A program made the position numbers and the translations under genes. This document shows, one piece after another, positions 20,760-32,174 of a stretch of 64,000 bases of DNA. The first letter of the stretch is position 1. Every line of letters starts with the position of its first letter. The stretch spans positions 17,721 to 81,720 of the forward strand of contig JAANYP010007560.1 in NCBI GenBank assembly GCA_020465985.1, read 5' to 3'. The stretch is from Centrapalus pauciflorus. Its lineage: Eukaryota > Streptophyta > Magnoliopsida > Asterales > Asteraceae. The notes beneath the pieces are model-generated. The model saw only the letters and a list, made by a program, of their open reading frames with translations. It did not search any database and was not told the DNA's origin.

Positions 20760-23083
20760 CTATCATCCTCCATATCTAGGATAACAAAATCCGCGAGGAA
20801 AACAAATTTATCAACTTTTACAAGCACATTTTCGACTACTCCCTTTGGATACTTTATTGACCGATCGGCCAATTGAATGCTCATTTTGGTCGGTTACGGA
20901 TCTACCAAATGCAATTTTTCATATATAGATGTGGGGATTAATATTATGCTTGCCCCGAGATCCGCAAGTTCATTCGTGATAACTAAACTACCAATGTAGC
21001 AAGGAAAAGTAAAACTCCCTGGATCCATTTGCTTTTGAGGTAGTTTGTTTTGTAGCACCGCCGAGCATTCCTCGTTCATGACCACGGCCGAAATTCCTTC
21101 GAGCTTCCTCTTGTTGGTGATGATATCCTTGAGAAATCTAGCATAAGTAGGCATTTGTGAGATAACATCAATAAAAGGTAAATTACTATGCAATTGCTTA
21201 AATAGCTCAAGGAATTTGTGAAATTAGGCCTCGTCCTTTTCCCATTTTAACCGACTCGGGAAATATGCCTTCGGTTTGGCGATCGGGACTTCTTTCGTGG
21301 AAGGAGGTGGGACTTGCACGGTACTTGGTGGGCTTGAAGTTTGTGACTCATCCTTTGTAGCCTCCTCTTCCGGCTCAACCTGTGAATCATCAACAACAAC
21401 GTCATCTATAACCGAATTAGAAACGGGTTCAAGAATTTTACCACTCCTCAAATTGATGACTTTAACATGCTCTTTTGGATTGACTTCCGTGTTGGAATGC
21501 AATGTACCCTTTCCCTTTTCCTTATCGAGAAGTAATTGAGTGAGTTGTCCTATTTGCTTTTCGAGGTTTAAAAAAGGAAGCTTGTTGTCCCCTCACTATA
21601 TCTTCAAGGGTGGGCTTGGTTTCGGTTGACGGAGTGGTGGCAGTTGTAGCTTGGTGTGGTTGTTGCGATGTATTGGATGGTTGATTTTGTTGTCGGGATT
21701 AATATTGGGCGGTGTTCTGATGACGAGGTTGGCATGAGTTGTTTCTTTGGTTCGGGTTGGTAGAACTAGCACCCACAAATCCCGTTGGTACCGCCGGAGC
21801 TTGGTCATTCGGTTGACGCCATCGGAAATTTGGATGATTCCGATTGTCAACATTGGTATAATAATATTGTTGAGGTGGTGGTTGAAAAGCTTGCTTTACC
21901 ATTTGGTTGTAAAATCGATCACTATAAGAATACAACACATCTTCTTCTAACGTTTCATCCACATCGTCGTTCCCACAATCTCTCGTCGTGTGTGGTCCTC
22001 CACAAAGTTGACACACTTCTTCAATAGACTTAATAGTGGATTGTCTATTGAGAAGTGTCATAATTTTGGTGCACTCATTTGCGGTATGAGGACTGTCACA
22101 TAATAGGCACACTTGATTTGCTACTCTCGGGTTTTGTAGTTGGACTATTTGTTTATCCATTTTAACAATGTCATCCTTCAATGAACTCACATCATTCCCT
22201 TGCTTCAAAGCACCTCGCACGATCCTATGTCTTGAAGAGTGCCGCTCATGAGTGTTAGTGGCCGCAGTTTCTATTGCTTTGTAAGCATCGGTAGGTTTTT
22301 TGTCCATCACGCATCCACCGGCATTCAAATCCAATATTTGCCTTGATGAAATTAAGAGACCGGTGTAGAATGTGTAAACTTGATTGTAGGTGTCCAAGCC
22401 GTGATGTGGACACTTTCTCAAAAGACCCTTGTACATTTCCCACGCTTCGTACAATGACTCGTCGCTTTCCTGCAAAAATTACTGATACCATTTTTTAAAC
22501 GAGCAGTTTTAGATGGAGGGGAGTACTGCATTAGGAACCGGTCTACAAGTTCCTCCCAATTGGTGATCGATTGTGGCGCTAGTGATTCAAACCACGTTTG
22601 AGTGGCTCCCCTCAACGTACAAGCGAATAAACGAAGGTACAAGGATTCTTCGGGCATTTCCCGAATCTTTATCATGTCGCAAACGTCCAATAACCAAGTT
22701 AGATGCGCGTTCGGATCATCGGAGTCAAGACCATCGAAGGGGCTCATTTGATTCAAGTATTGGAGATAATTTGTTTTGATCTCATAATGTGCCGCTTGAA
22801 CAGGACGGCGTATGATTGTCGATCCCGATCCGATGTTGGTCGCCTTGGAACGCTCCATCATGGTACGATTATCTTCTTCCGCCATTTTTGCTTCAACTTT
22901 TGGTTCGGTTCTTTGTCTCTAAGCCTCAAGATCCTCGACTATAATTGGTGATGCGGTCGGTGGTGTCGATGGTGATTCTTGTTCAAACGAGGTTTCTCCT
23001 TCCTTTCGCTTATATTTCCTTCGAAGTAATCTCTCTGGATCGGTCAATGGTTCGGTCAAATCCGAGAGGAGATTTCGGCTCAT
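20760..23083 (-). pseudogene. Athila gag and protease (copy 2)
   Basis: Gag starts at the ATG at 23081-23083, just after the leader, as in copy 1. Readable pieces are 22885-22418 (Gag core with YLQYLNQMSPFDGLDSDD and the WFESLAPQSITNWEELVD block), 22475-21699 (zinc knuckle CQLCGGPHTTRDC at its end), 21502-21224 (a KVINLRSGKILE segment absent from copy 1) and 21193-20894 (protease site ADLGASIILIP). Several frameshifts and stops separate them. The fragment between 21340 and 21560 has no counterpart in copy 1, so copy 1 lost about 200 bp there. It is truncated on its 3' side by copia A. Confidence 0.85.
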
Positions 23084-23238
23084 AAACTCCTACAAGAAAA
23101 AGGGAAACCAACGTGTGATCTAGAACAAGAAATTATAATGCAAGGAATTAAAGACAGTGAAATTAACTCTCGGGGATAAATCCCCGAAAGGATCGCTAAT
23201 ATAGAAACGTTCAATCGTTCTCAAAATCACCATTATTG

Positions 23239-23256
23239 TCCCCGGCAACGGCGCCA
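23239..23256 (-). other. Primer-binding site of Athila copy 2 (tRNA-Asp type)
   Basis: The minus strand reads TGGCGCCGTTGCCGGGGA six bases after the LTR end. This is the standard Athila/Tat PBS, complementary to plant tRNA-Asp, with no visible mismatch. Confidence 0.9.
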
Positions 23257-24483
23257 AAAACTTGATATGTCACTAGCACACCATAATTTTAATTATAAAA
23301 TGGAACTAAATAAACTAAAACTAGCGGACAAATAAGCAAGTATTACCTATTGTATACTAGTATAGCTTACGCAAGTCCGGGTATCGAACTCTGGGACAAT
23401 TGGTGGAATGATTATAATAAGTCGTCAATTAATAACTAGCTATGATTAAAGGTTGATTTAAACTGCGTATAAAACTAAATATTGACAAAAGATTTATCAC
23501 AACAATACACACGAGCAGAAGAAAAGCTTAAGTACTTAGATTTCTGATAAAAGGAAACATATAATCAAATGGGATCACTCCCCCTAAACATCGGATTAAA
23601 AATTTAAAGCGCAAATTGAATAATATATCAATCATGATTCCAAAGATACAAACACACAAATCTCTAAGATATGTTTGATTCTTTTTTATCATAACAACCG
23701 ATATCATACTCTCTCAAATCTCTTGTTCATGAATACAATATTGGTTTAAGATGCGAACAATGATCATCTAACTATATAGATCTCTCGTTATAGCACGATA
23801 ATCCCATAACTCACAACGTGAACACGAAAATCTCTTTTAAATGTTTAAAACTTGAGTCATGCAAAACCGAATAATCACAATAAATTTACGAACTTTAAAC
23901 GATGATTCAGTTAACACCGAATACATAAAATTCATGCTATATTCTCATAAAAACATAAATCCCCACTCGTTATTATGAAAACACCGATTAAACACACTCT
24001 TTCACCATCTCTAGTAGAAAGATTCAACTATACCAAAATGTTTGGTTCATCAAAAATAAATATCAACTATTTCAAACTCTCGTTATGGAAATAATAAAGC
24101 ATTCATAACAAGTTTAAGAAGTCTCAAACATAACAACAAGATTTTCATTCAAAGTATGCAAACTATAGCAAATTATCCAATCACATACAAAATATAAATC
24201 ATCCAATGTCTAGCGTTTGTTACCTAAACGATTACATAGCAAACCTGATCGATATTAATGGAGTAAAACATCGTCTTACAATAAGCAAGCATTTCACACA
24301 TTTAGATTAACTTAAGTATACGAAAAACTCCCCTAATGGTGTATGATGATGAAGATGCAATCTTTTAAGTCAAAACTCCAAGTTGGTAATCTTCTTTGCC
24401 TTCCTTCTTCCTCAAGAAATCAAAGAAATTGTGTGTGGTTTTTTTTTATAAAAATTCGTCCCTCATAAATGTGCAGAGAATAT

Positions 24484-24493
24484 CCTTTTATAG
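24484..24493 (-). promoter_or_regulatory. TATA box of Athila copy 2 5' LTR
   Basis: CTATAAAAGG on the minus strand, 10 bp downstream of the nearest ACTCGCCGAGT copy, exactly as in the other LTR. Confidence 0.75.
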
Positions 24494-24503
24494 ACTGGGA
24501 GGA

Positions 24504-24823
24504 ACTCGCCGAGTATGTGACAAATACTCGCCGAGTTTAAGTTTTGTCACCTTCTGATTGGAGTTCCAGGAAGACCAACTTGCCGAGTTCGCGAGATGAA
24601 CTCGCCGAGTTCATGTGCTGTCGACTCCTTATTGGCTCTGGCTTGATGCAGGAATTATTAGAGAATATCAGGCTTTCAAGATTACTTGCCGAGTATGTGC
24701 CCAAATCGCCGAGTATGGGGCGAATTTCGATTTTGGAAAATGGAGTACTTGTCGAGTATATCGTGGAACTTGCCGAGTTCTTTACAGTTCAAACTATTCT
24801 GTCATGCTTGGAACTCGCCGAGT
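24504..24823. repeat. ACTCGCCGAGT cluster in Athila copy 2 5' LTR
   Basis: Ten or so copies of the 11-mer and one- or two-base variants (ACTTGCCGAGT, ACTTGTCGAGT, AATCGCCGAGT). One additional copy pair near 24582-24610 is absent from the LTR at 4199-5908. Several variants are C-to-T changes within CG dinucleotides or the adjacent CTC. Confidence 0.9.
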
Positions 24824-24980
24824 ATGGTGCAGTTTTGGCACATTTCACTTTTATTACTCAATGAAAACCTGAAACGAGAATGTAAGCCTGTAAGATTGAA
24901 TTGGAGACGAATATTAACCAAATTACGATGTAAAACACGAGATATCGTCCGATAAAATATGTATGAAATGGACGATATCA

Positions 24981-26750
24981 GCATCCCTAAATACCTTAGT
25001 GGTATCCCAGTCAAACTCAATGGCAGCAGGCTTTGATGATATGCATGAGTCTCTTGAACTAACTCTTACACAGCTTCAAAGCCTGGTATTCACTGACACT
25101 GACAGGACTGCCATTTTTCAGCTCTCAACCTTTGCCAACTCTCATTCTTCTTCTCTTGAATCTTGCCTTACCCAGTTAGCAGAGGTAAAGGATAACCTGG
25201 CTTTCTTAATGCACAGCCTGGTTGGTTCCAAACCTGTTCCCAAAACTGCTGCAGCAAAGCCTATTGGATCCGTTCCTTCAGGCAGAGTTGATGTTGAAGG
25301 CTTTGTGCCATCTCCTTCAAAGGGGGAGAAATCTGCCTCGAAGACAAAGTCTAAGGGGGTGAAATCTTCATCTCCTTCAAAGTAAATATCAACCTCAGTT
25401 GGCCAAGCAGCAAGTCATTGACAAACTGGTGATGCAGGTACTTCTACAACTGCTGAGCCTACTCAGGCTTGATCTCCAAGCCCTGCACCATCTAAGGGGG
25501 AGGAATCTATTCCCGAGGACAGGCCCGGTAAAACAAGACAACTTGTATTGGAAGCATCTGAGGAGGAAGAAGAAGAAGTTGAATTAGCCCTGTCCAGAGC
25601 AGCAAAAGGCAAAGGGAAAGCTGCTGTGGACACTGATACTCAGAAGACCCTTCAACTAAAATGACAAAGCTTAAGCAAAAGACATGGGTCTTCCACTAGA
25701 TACTTATTATCAGTGGAAACAAGAGAAAGTTGAGATCTTTAAAAGAAAAAAGAAGGAGGCACCCTCTGTCAAAGCTGCTAAAGCCTTTGCAGTCAAGGAG
25801 GCAAGAAAAATCGAAATGCCTTCCTTGGATGTTCAAAGGAAGCTTATGGAAGCCGCTAACGAGTCAGTAGGTGGCAAAGAGCCCAAAAAAGAGCAAGGTT
25901 CAAAGGTCTTAGTGACCAAGACAAAGCATGTATCCTCATCAGTAAATGCTCAATTCTACTTTGACAACATGGCAAGGAAATTTTTTTTTAATTTAGCTGA
26001 CAGAAGACTTGCCAAATAAACAATTGTCAAAGTTGTTCACATCTCAAGGAAAGGCAAACAGTGGAGGCTTCAAATCACAAGGCTTGGTGATGAAGGTCCT
26101 AAACAAGAAACTTATGAATCCACTAATGTTGCCATGGGATACAGAGAATGGTTGAACTGGTTGTTGCCCTGAGCAGATCAAAATCTGAGACTACTAAAAC
26201 TCTCAGGGCATATGTTAAGAAGCTGTTGGAGAAAGTAAAAGACATGGGATTGATCTCAGAAGAATTGATCAAAGGTACCTCACAAGTGGAACCTAAGATC
26301 AAGCCTAGGAGACAAAGGAGAGATACAGAGCTTGAGGAGCTGGTCATGATGATTGAGCAAGGGATGTATGATGTTGAGTTTAAAAGAGTTGATCACAGCT
26401 TGCCTGTAGGGGTTGAACCTGAAGAAGGCAAGTTTATTGAAGAACCTAAAGTTGGAGTTTTCTTTGTGGATCCTCTGTCTAAGAAAATTTGTTTTCAAAG
26501 AGCTTCAGACCTTCACAAAGCTGGTCTTAAACAAATCATAGCTTTCAGACTCTCTAATGCTTTTGAAAAGCATGTCAGATGGTGAGTCATCATATGGGAT
26601 CAGCTTAAGGCCTTCTATAGAAGAGGAGAACTCGAGAACCCTGACTTTATGTTTCTCAGACTTGAGTTAGAAGATATTCAGGCCAGCATAGAAAGAGCTC
26701 AGAAGAAAGCTGAAGAACAACAACAAGGCCCATCTACTGGTAATGGGTAG
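24981..26750 (+). pseudogene. Copia B extra 3' ORF (C-terminal part, broken)
   Basis: Open pieces: 24981-25385 (coiled-coil-like, then Ser/Lys-rich SPSKGEKSASKTKSKG), a frame-shifted part to about 25680, 25684-26019 (basic; LPLDTYYQWKQEK), 26148-26585 (Lys/Glu-rich; VFFVDPLSKKICFQRASD) and, in the same frame after TGA 26583-26585, a tail to TAG 26748-26750. It has the place and general make-up of the ORF at 17040-20052 (acidic/basic linkers, coiled coil, compact C-terminal domain) but little clear sequence identity. At least three frameshifts and two stops. Function unknown; no envelope feature seen. Confidence 0.65.
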
Positions 26751-27055
26751 ATAAAGAATGGAAGTTGTCCATTAGTTGGACATGCTTACCATTATTTGCT
26801 CCCAACTTCAACAATCCAAATGTGTTGAATTTTCTTTGTACATAAGTTGTACCTTATTACATGTGTTGTAATTTATTTTAGTACATTAGTTGTACTTGTA
26901 AGAACATATGTTGTTTGAATCAATATCAGTATGTATAAACTGATCTTTTACTTTACTTCAATGTTGTACATTCATTTCAGCAATTGTAATGTAAAAATAT
27001 ATAGTGATCATTAATAGAATCAGCTTAGGTTGAATATTGCAACTAGGGCTGAGAT
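26751..27055 (+). other. Copia B 3' untranslated region and PPT
   Basis: About 300 bp of AT-rich sequence with TTGTAC/TTGTAA repeats and no ORF, ending in TAGGGCTGAGAT just before the LTR. This is probably a decayed version of the usual GGGGGAGAT tract. Confidence 0.55.
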
Positions 27056-27555
27056 TGTTAGGCACAAAAAGGCCTCAATCAAACATGTTCTATATCATAG
27101 GGGGAGATTTTCAATCAAACCTGTTTGATACACTTAATGATATAATTTAAGGCTTTTTAATGCCTTATTGAAACCTGATATGTGATTTGCAATATAAGCC
27201 CAAAGCTGCTCACACTGTTACATTCGTTGTAACCTTGCATATTGCCTAAGCTGTCCTAAACTGTTGGACAGCTTTGGCATAAATTGTCTACGTTGTTCAT
27301 ATCTGTGGGACAGCTTTGAACCAAGTTAAGTGTTCTGTTCTTTGTGAACAGAACCTGTTATTTGTGAACAGGTTTTACACTTTATGGAATTTGTTTCCAT
27401 GTCATCATGTAAAGTCTTGGACGAGGAAATCAATTTACAAGTCGAAGACAAAAGTGGAAAATTAGAAGTTGCTTTATCTGCCTAAGTTGTTCTGATACAT
27501 AAAGACAAAGAGGATATTTGAAATGGGTGACAGACCATTTCTTATATCAAAATGG
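27056..27555 (+). repeat. Truncated copia LTR (same family as 60748-61851)
   Basis: It begins TGTTAGGCACAAAAAGGCC, as does the LTR at 60748, and follows it with many substitutions as far as TATATCAAAATGGCT. After about 27555 similarity is lost, whereas the complete LTR continues for 600 bp more. Confidence 0.85.
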
Positions 27556-27889
27556 CTATACAATACACGATTTTGTGTAGATTATAAACTATAATAAATG
27601 AAATACATGATATTCAATGTTTGATTTTTTTCTTATAAATGTGGTATTATAGATGGATGTATTTATTTTTAACGGCAAAAAGGTAGAACTAATCGGGATC
27701 TTCGGCATTGCCATCACCCCCGCTTAGCACGCCCGCTATATTAAATTATCAACCAATACAAATCAAATAAAGTAGCAGCTAGCCAGGAGCTAACAAAAGA
27801 ACACACAAGATCAGAAAAACGAAGGACAAACAACCCAAAGAGACCATAATAAAGACTTACAATTCTTCCTAAACTTTAATCAAGAAAAA
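27556..27889. other. AT-rich stretch right of the truncated LTR
   Basis: No gene seen. 27660-27760 and beyond may be the 3' part of the LINE remnant that follows on the minus strand, because there is no clear boundary. Confidence 0.4.
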
Positions 27890-28185
27890 AAAAACATTGA
27901 TAAGGAATTCCTCCTTGATTATTGACGCGGTGACTTTTCCGTTGTTGAATACCACCTCGTTCCTTTCTTTCCACACCGACCATATAAGTCAACCAACAAT
28001 TGTTTCCAAAAAAGAACGTCTTCTCTTCGATTTCGCAGACGTAATGATCAACTCGACTAATTCTTTTAACGAATGATGTTGCTGCCCAATACAAACTTCA
28101 CTTCAAGCAAGTACCCATTTCCATAATTCCTTACTAAACGAGCACAAATAGAACAAATGCTCTTCAGATTCCTCCTCCACCATAC
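27890..28185 (-). pseudogene. LINE ORF2 remnant: zinc-binding C-terminal domain
   Basis: On the minus strand one frame reads EEESEEHLFYLCSFSKELW, then SLKELVELI, LIWSVWKERNEVVFN and ASIIKEEF, with two in-frame stops. This is the zf-RVT type C-terminal domain (PF13966-like) of plant non-LTR retrotransposon ORF2. The upstream RT and endonuclease are absent, so this is a 5'-truncated, dead LINE copy. Confidence 0.75.
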
Positions 28186-28225
28186 ATAAGAGACAACACA
28201 AAGAACCAGAGATCTATGGAGAACC

Positions 28226-28228
<3 letters not shown>

Positions 28229-28257
<29 letters not shown>
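28229..28257. repeat. (TG)n microsatellite
   Basis: About 14 uninterrupted TG units. Confidence 0.95.
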
Positions 28258-28262
<5 letters not shown>

Positions 28263-28619
28263 AGATCTACGGAGAACCATTTTAGATTGTAAAACCGGAA
28301 AACCAAATGTGGATGATATTAAAAAAGAGATGTTTGGGAGTTAAAATGCACATTCAGTGTTTAAATGATAGAATGATAATCTTGTTTATTTGATTGATTC
28401 ACACTACCATCTCTACCCATAATTGTAGCTGAAATTTCTCACATTTAGAGTTTGTTTGTTTTTTGGTTGAAGACCTTTTTGGGCCATACGTCTGCAACCT
28501 GAAAGCAAATATTACTGAAGATCGTTTGTTTTCGAAAAGACAAAAGATGTTTTCAGACCTTTTAGTTGCTTCTATGTTGCAGATAAAATAATTGTCTTCC
28601 AAAAAAGAGAAAGACAGAC

Positions 28620-28806
28620 GCGTTCCATGAAACCCTAGCCTCCCCTTTCGATCACCTTGTTCCTCATCGCCTACTCCACGCCGTCGCCGCCTCCGCGCCG
28701 TCGCCGCCTTCGCCTCCGTGTCGTCGCCGCCTTTGCCTCCGCGCGTCACATACTTGTTGATTAGCTATAAGAGGGACTCACCGGCGGACTCGCCACCACC
28801 TTCAAC
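28620..28806. other. GC-rich gene-like fragment (left half)
   Basis: From ATGAAACCCTAGCC onward this is a CG- and CGC-rich stretch of the kind seen at starts of plant genes, with CCGTCGCCGCCT trinucleotide repeats. It continues after the hAT element at 29410-29490 (right half begins GACTGGTCACC). No ORF with a recognisable domain spans it in either strand. It could be a captured or decayed gene start. Confidence 0.4.
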
Positions 28807-28865
28807 CAATGGCGGAGCTACCTTGGTAGGTAGGGTGGCCATGGCCCACCCCAATATTTTAGTTT

Positions 28866-28927
<62 letters not shown>

Positions 28928-29409
28928 CTGTGTGTATCACTTATTATGCAGCTAACCAAAAGGTACCAAACATATAAATATATTTTTTGAATATTTTTTT
29001 TCATAAACTTTTTTCTAAATAACATTACAAATGATATATAAATTGCACACACATTCACACATTTAAGTGCGTGAAATAATGCACCACATAAATATACCTT
29101 TACATACATGTAGATTTATGCAAGTCTCAGAACCATACACGCACACTTCAAGTTAATATATAGCAATTCATACTTTGTCTTTGATGGTACTGCTTATGGT
29201 GTAGTCGCAATTCATTTGAAGGATCATGCTGATAAAAATTGAGTATGAATTGCTATATATTAACTTGATGTGATGGTTGAATTGTCGAAAACTTGAAATA
29301 AAAACTATTACTTGTAATAAAATGGTTATTAAACTTTAAACTTACGAATCATCTAGTAACTAATTTGGCCCCCCAAACTTGAATTCCTCGCTACGCCACT
29401 GCCTTCAAC
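28799..29409. mobile_element. Non-autonomous hAT element 1 (with 8-bp duplications)
   Basis: The element is 28807-29401 (595 bp), flanked by a perfect 8-bp duplication CCTTCAAC (28799-28806 and 29402-29409). Ends: CAATGGCGGAGCTAC on the left, CAGTGGCGTAGCGAG on the inverted right, i.e. a hAT-type CAGTGGCG terminus. It has no transposase ORF. It contains a 56-bp (TA)n tract. Confidence 0.85.
28868..28923. repeat. (TA)n microsatellite in hAT element 1
   Basis: 28 TA units without interruption. Confidence 0.95.
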
Positions 29410-30096
29410 GACTGGTCACCTTTTCTTCTTGGCGCCGATGAGGCTCTGTCGCATGTCCATGTTTCTCCCTCTAGTGTCGGCCGTGTAAAGCAGTAAAGGA
29501 GGAGAAAGTTTTGCTTTTTTTTTTTTACCCAAATTTGTTTCAGGTTAGGTTAGGATTTGTTATTGAAATTGGGCTAATACCCTTTTTATTATTTATTTTG
29601 GGCTTAGGTTAGAATTTAATTTTGGCCTTGGTTTGGTGGATGAATATTTTAAGAATATTATATTTTACTTTTTTTATTATAATGAGTAAAATATTTGATT
29701 ATATCATATAAATAGTATTATATAATTTGGATTTGTATTTAATTTGTTTTCATATTTATAAAACTATTGCATTATAACTAAAAAGACAATTTTTCTAATT
29801 TAAAAAACAAATGGTCTTCTTTATTCAGCTTGAAGACTTTTGTATCATATTTTCTTCTGAAGACCTTCGCAGACATGAAAAAAGATCTTCCATCTATAAC
29901 ATCTTTAAAAACAGACGGCACCTTAATCCCCATTTCCTCAGGAGAAATATGCAACAAATCAAATTAAATATCCATTTAACAAGTAATCATCGGATATTTC
30001 TGAAAATAAAGAACTTGGGATGTGATGCTGCATAGCGAACAAGTTGCAATTGCTATAGTTATATACTCAGCATTTTTTTATTAGAGTCCGATCAAT
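29410..30096. other. Intergenic sequence between the two hAT elements
   Basis: 29410-29490 continues the GC-rich fragment. 29500-30096 is AT-rich, with repeated AAGACCTT/GAAGAC words (29812-29890) that also occur at 28465-28610, possibly remnants of another inverted-repeat element. No gene found. Confidence 0.4.
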
Positions 30097-30636
30097 GTAA
30101 GTGTCAGGGCCGGTCCTATCATTTTTTAGGCCCGTGGCATATACTTAAAAAGGGGCCTTCTATATATATAAGCAATATTCATATAAAAAAATTACAATTA
30201 AATAATATAGATTTTGTTGCACTATTGTCAATGTCATGTCTTTAAAAACATCACAATCTGTCATCGTGTAATGGTTTCATGGTGCTTCTCTGAATTTTCC
30301 TTAATCCAAAAACCGCAAAAAAAAAAAAGAATTTTAATATTAACATCGTATGATTATAAATTGGTTAAAAATTGCATACAATATTAAATTATATATTTAT
30401 TAGTAAATTGAAACAAAAATTTTAAATTTAATTGATTCATAATATAAATAGTAACATATATGTCAAAAAAAATAAGATCTTAAGAAATAAATACATATCG
30501 TATTAGTATTTTTAATAATCGTATGATAAATAACATAAACCATGTGATAAACAAAAATAAAAAAATCAAACTCATTGAAAAACAAAAGTATGAATATTGA
30601 ATTTGATGGATTGTATATTGATATAAAGCAAATACA

Positions 30637-30744
<108 letters not shown>

Positions 30745-30784
30745 ATCCAAGTGATAGGGATGAGATATAAAAAAATAAAAAAAT

Positions 30785-30854
30785 GCACACAATGGGAATC
30801 GAACCCATGTCATTAGAGTTCCAAGGTGAAACAACTACCAGCTAAACCAACACA
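30785..30854 (-). other. tRNA-like (SINE-like) sequence inside hAT element 2
   Basis: On the minus strand a box A-like TAGCTGGTAGTTG (30832-30844) is followed 26 bp later by a perfect box B, GGTTCGATTCC (30795-30805). The T-arm pairs (ATGGG with CCCAT), but the anticodon arm does not fold properly and no acceptor stem is seen. It is a tRNA-derived relic, not a functional tRNA. It could still bind TFIIIC. Confidence 0.6.
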
Positions 30855-30997
30855 TTATCTGTGATTTTTTGGGCAAAACACATATAACCTAATACTGAAC
30901 TGCTGGGCTACATTAACTTATTAAATTTTTTTTAGGCTCCATAGCATGATTGGGCCCTGGGCGGTAGCCCAGGCCCAGGATCGGCCCTGGTAAGTGT

Positions 30998-31195
30998 TAA
31001 TCATCCCTTGTTATGCAATCGAAGAGGAATTCCAGAAGTTTATCTAAGTAGGCATCTTTTTGGATTTTTCAGTCTAAGGTTGAATTATAGAACTTTTTTC
31101 CTATTTGTGTTCTTTGTTTAATAATTTAAATATTTTATTTTCTATTTGAAGGTCGTAAAAGATGTTGAATTGGTCGATTAATTGGATGATCAGGG
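30998..31195. other. Short AT-rich interval
   Basis: No feature seen between hAT element 2 and the MULE-like element. Confidence 0.4.
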
Positions 31196-32174
31196 TTTAT
31201 TAAAGAGAAAATTTCGCAAAAAACCATCAAACTACAAGTTTTTTTCGATTAAGTCCCTCAATCAATTTTTTTGTCTGATAAGTCCCTTAACTAAATAAAC
31301 ATCACGAATTTGATGTTTTTTCAAGAAAAGTTACCGGTGACCTGTTGAGCAGGTTGCAATTGCTGACGTTGATTTTATAAATCTATGATTTTTTTCCATT
31401 AAGTCCCCCAATTAAATTAATTTGTCTTCTAAATCTCTTAACGAAATTATTTTGTCTTATAAATCTCTCAACTAATTTTTTGTGCCACACAAATCCCTTT
31501 TCTTGATAAAACTCATGTTATTTGTTGTTTTATCAATTTAATTGATTGTTCAATTGACAATCACGTCACACATACGTGGATGCAAAAAAAATAAATCAAA
31601 ATGATAAATCAAGACGATCATTTTTATTGTTTAAAGTTTAGTCGGGTTTAACTAGATAAATATATTTAAAAATTGTGGTCTAGATAAACATAGGATGGAA
31701 ATAATCATCATTTATATTTTATATCAAACCAACTTATGTTATCCGGAATAACGAACTTTTAAATTTTTTATATTATTTTCAAACAATTATCGTCGTTTTG
31801 AAAAAATACTACTTTCAAATCAACTTATTTTGGTCTAGACAAACATGGCATGCTCTGTCATCGAAATATACATCATCGTTTTTAAAAGTTAAAAAAAAAT
31901 TTGTTTTATTTTATCGAAAAGTTGAAATGTTTAAGTAGTTTTGGGACTTATCAGGGAAAAAAATATGAAATGGGGACTTAATCGAAAAAATTTTATACTT
32001 TGATGGTTTTGCAAAATAGGTTTAAACATGTTTACCTGTTATAACAGGTTAACGGACCAATTTAAAAGATTTAAGCAGTTTGGGGACTTACCAGAAATAA
32101 AAAATGAAATAAGGACTTAATCGAAAAAAATTTATACTTTGATGGTTTTTTTACATAATTTTTCCTTTATCAAA
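31196..32174. mobile_element. MULE-like MITE with long terminal inverted repeats
   Basis: The element is 31205-32165 (961 bp). The ends (GAGAAAATTTCGCAAAAAAC and inverted GGAAAAATTATGTAAAAAAA) start inverted repeats of about 100 bp containing CCATCAAA and CGATTAAGTCC. Flanks are 9-bp near-duplicates TTTATTAAA / TTTATCAAA, as for Mutator-like elements. The right end is partly doubled (31932-32022 and 32071-32160). No ORF. Confidence 0.65.

Larger units (their letters stand above)
4199..24980 (-). mobile_element. Athila-lineage Ty3/gypsy element, copy 2 (complete outline, with nested copia)
   Basis: 5' LTR 23263-24980, PBS, gag, protease, then a nested copia (13740-20759), RT/RNase H, integrase, Athila ORF, PPT, 3' LTR 4199-5908. 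Without the insertion it is about 13.8 kb, a normal size for Athila. Right flank after the 5' LTR is GCATC; the left flank is another Athila rather than host DNA, so the target duplication cannot be verified. Its target on the right is the 3' ORF of a copia element. Gag and protease are frameshifted, but the integrase catalytic triad is still readable. Confidence 0.9.
23263..24980 (-). repeat. Athila copy 2 5' LTR
   Basis: 1718 bp with the same TGATATC...ATATCA ends as the LTR at 4199-5908. It carries the ACTCGCCGAGT cluster (24504-24823, ten or so copies including variants) and the TATA box CTATAAAAGG (24484-24493, minus). Directly to its right starts copia B sequence (GCATCCC...). Confidence 0.93.
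24981..27555 (+). mobile_element. Copia B: 3' fragment of a SIRE-like copia element
   Basis: The 3' part of an extra ORF, a 3' untranslated stretch, a PPT-like TAGGGCTGAGAT and the first 500 bp of an LTR that matches the 60748 LTR. The left side is cut by Athila copy 2, the right side ends abruptly at about 27555 inside the LTR. The left part of the element must lie beyond the Athila array, outside the window. Confidence 0.85.

Noticed and set aside
28400..29900. A large inverted-repeat (Pack-type) element bounded by GAAGACC words
   Set aside because: The repeated words at 28465-28610 and 29812-29890 are not clearly inverted copies of each other, and no target duplication could be set.
30785..30854. 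A functional tRNA gene
   Set aside because: Box B is perfect and box A plausible, but there is no acceptor stem and no proper anticodon arm, so I keep it only as a relic.
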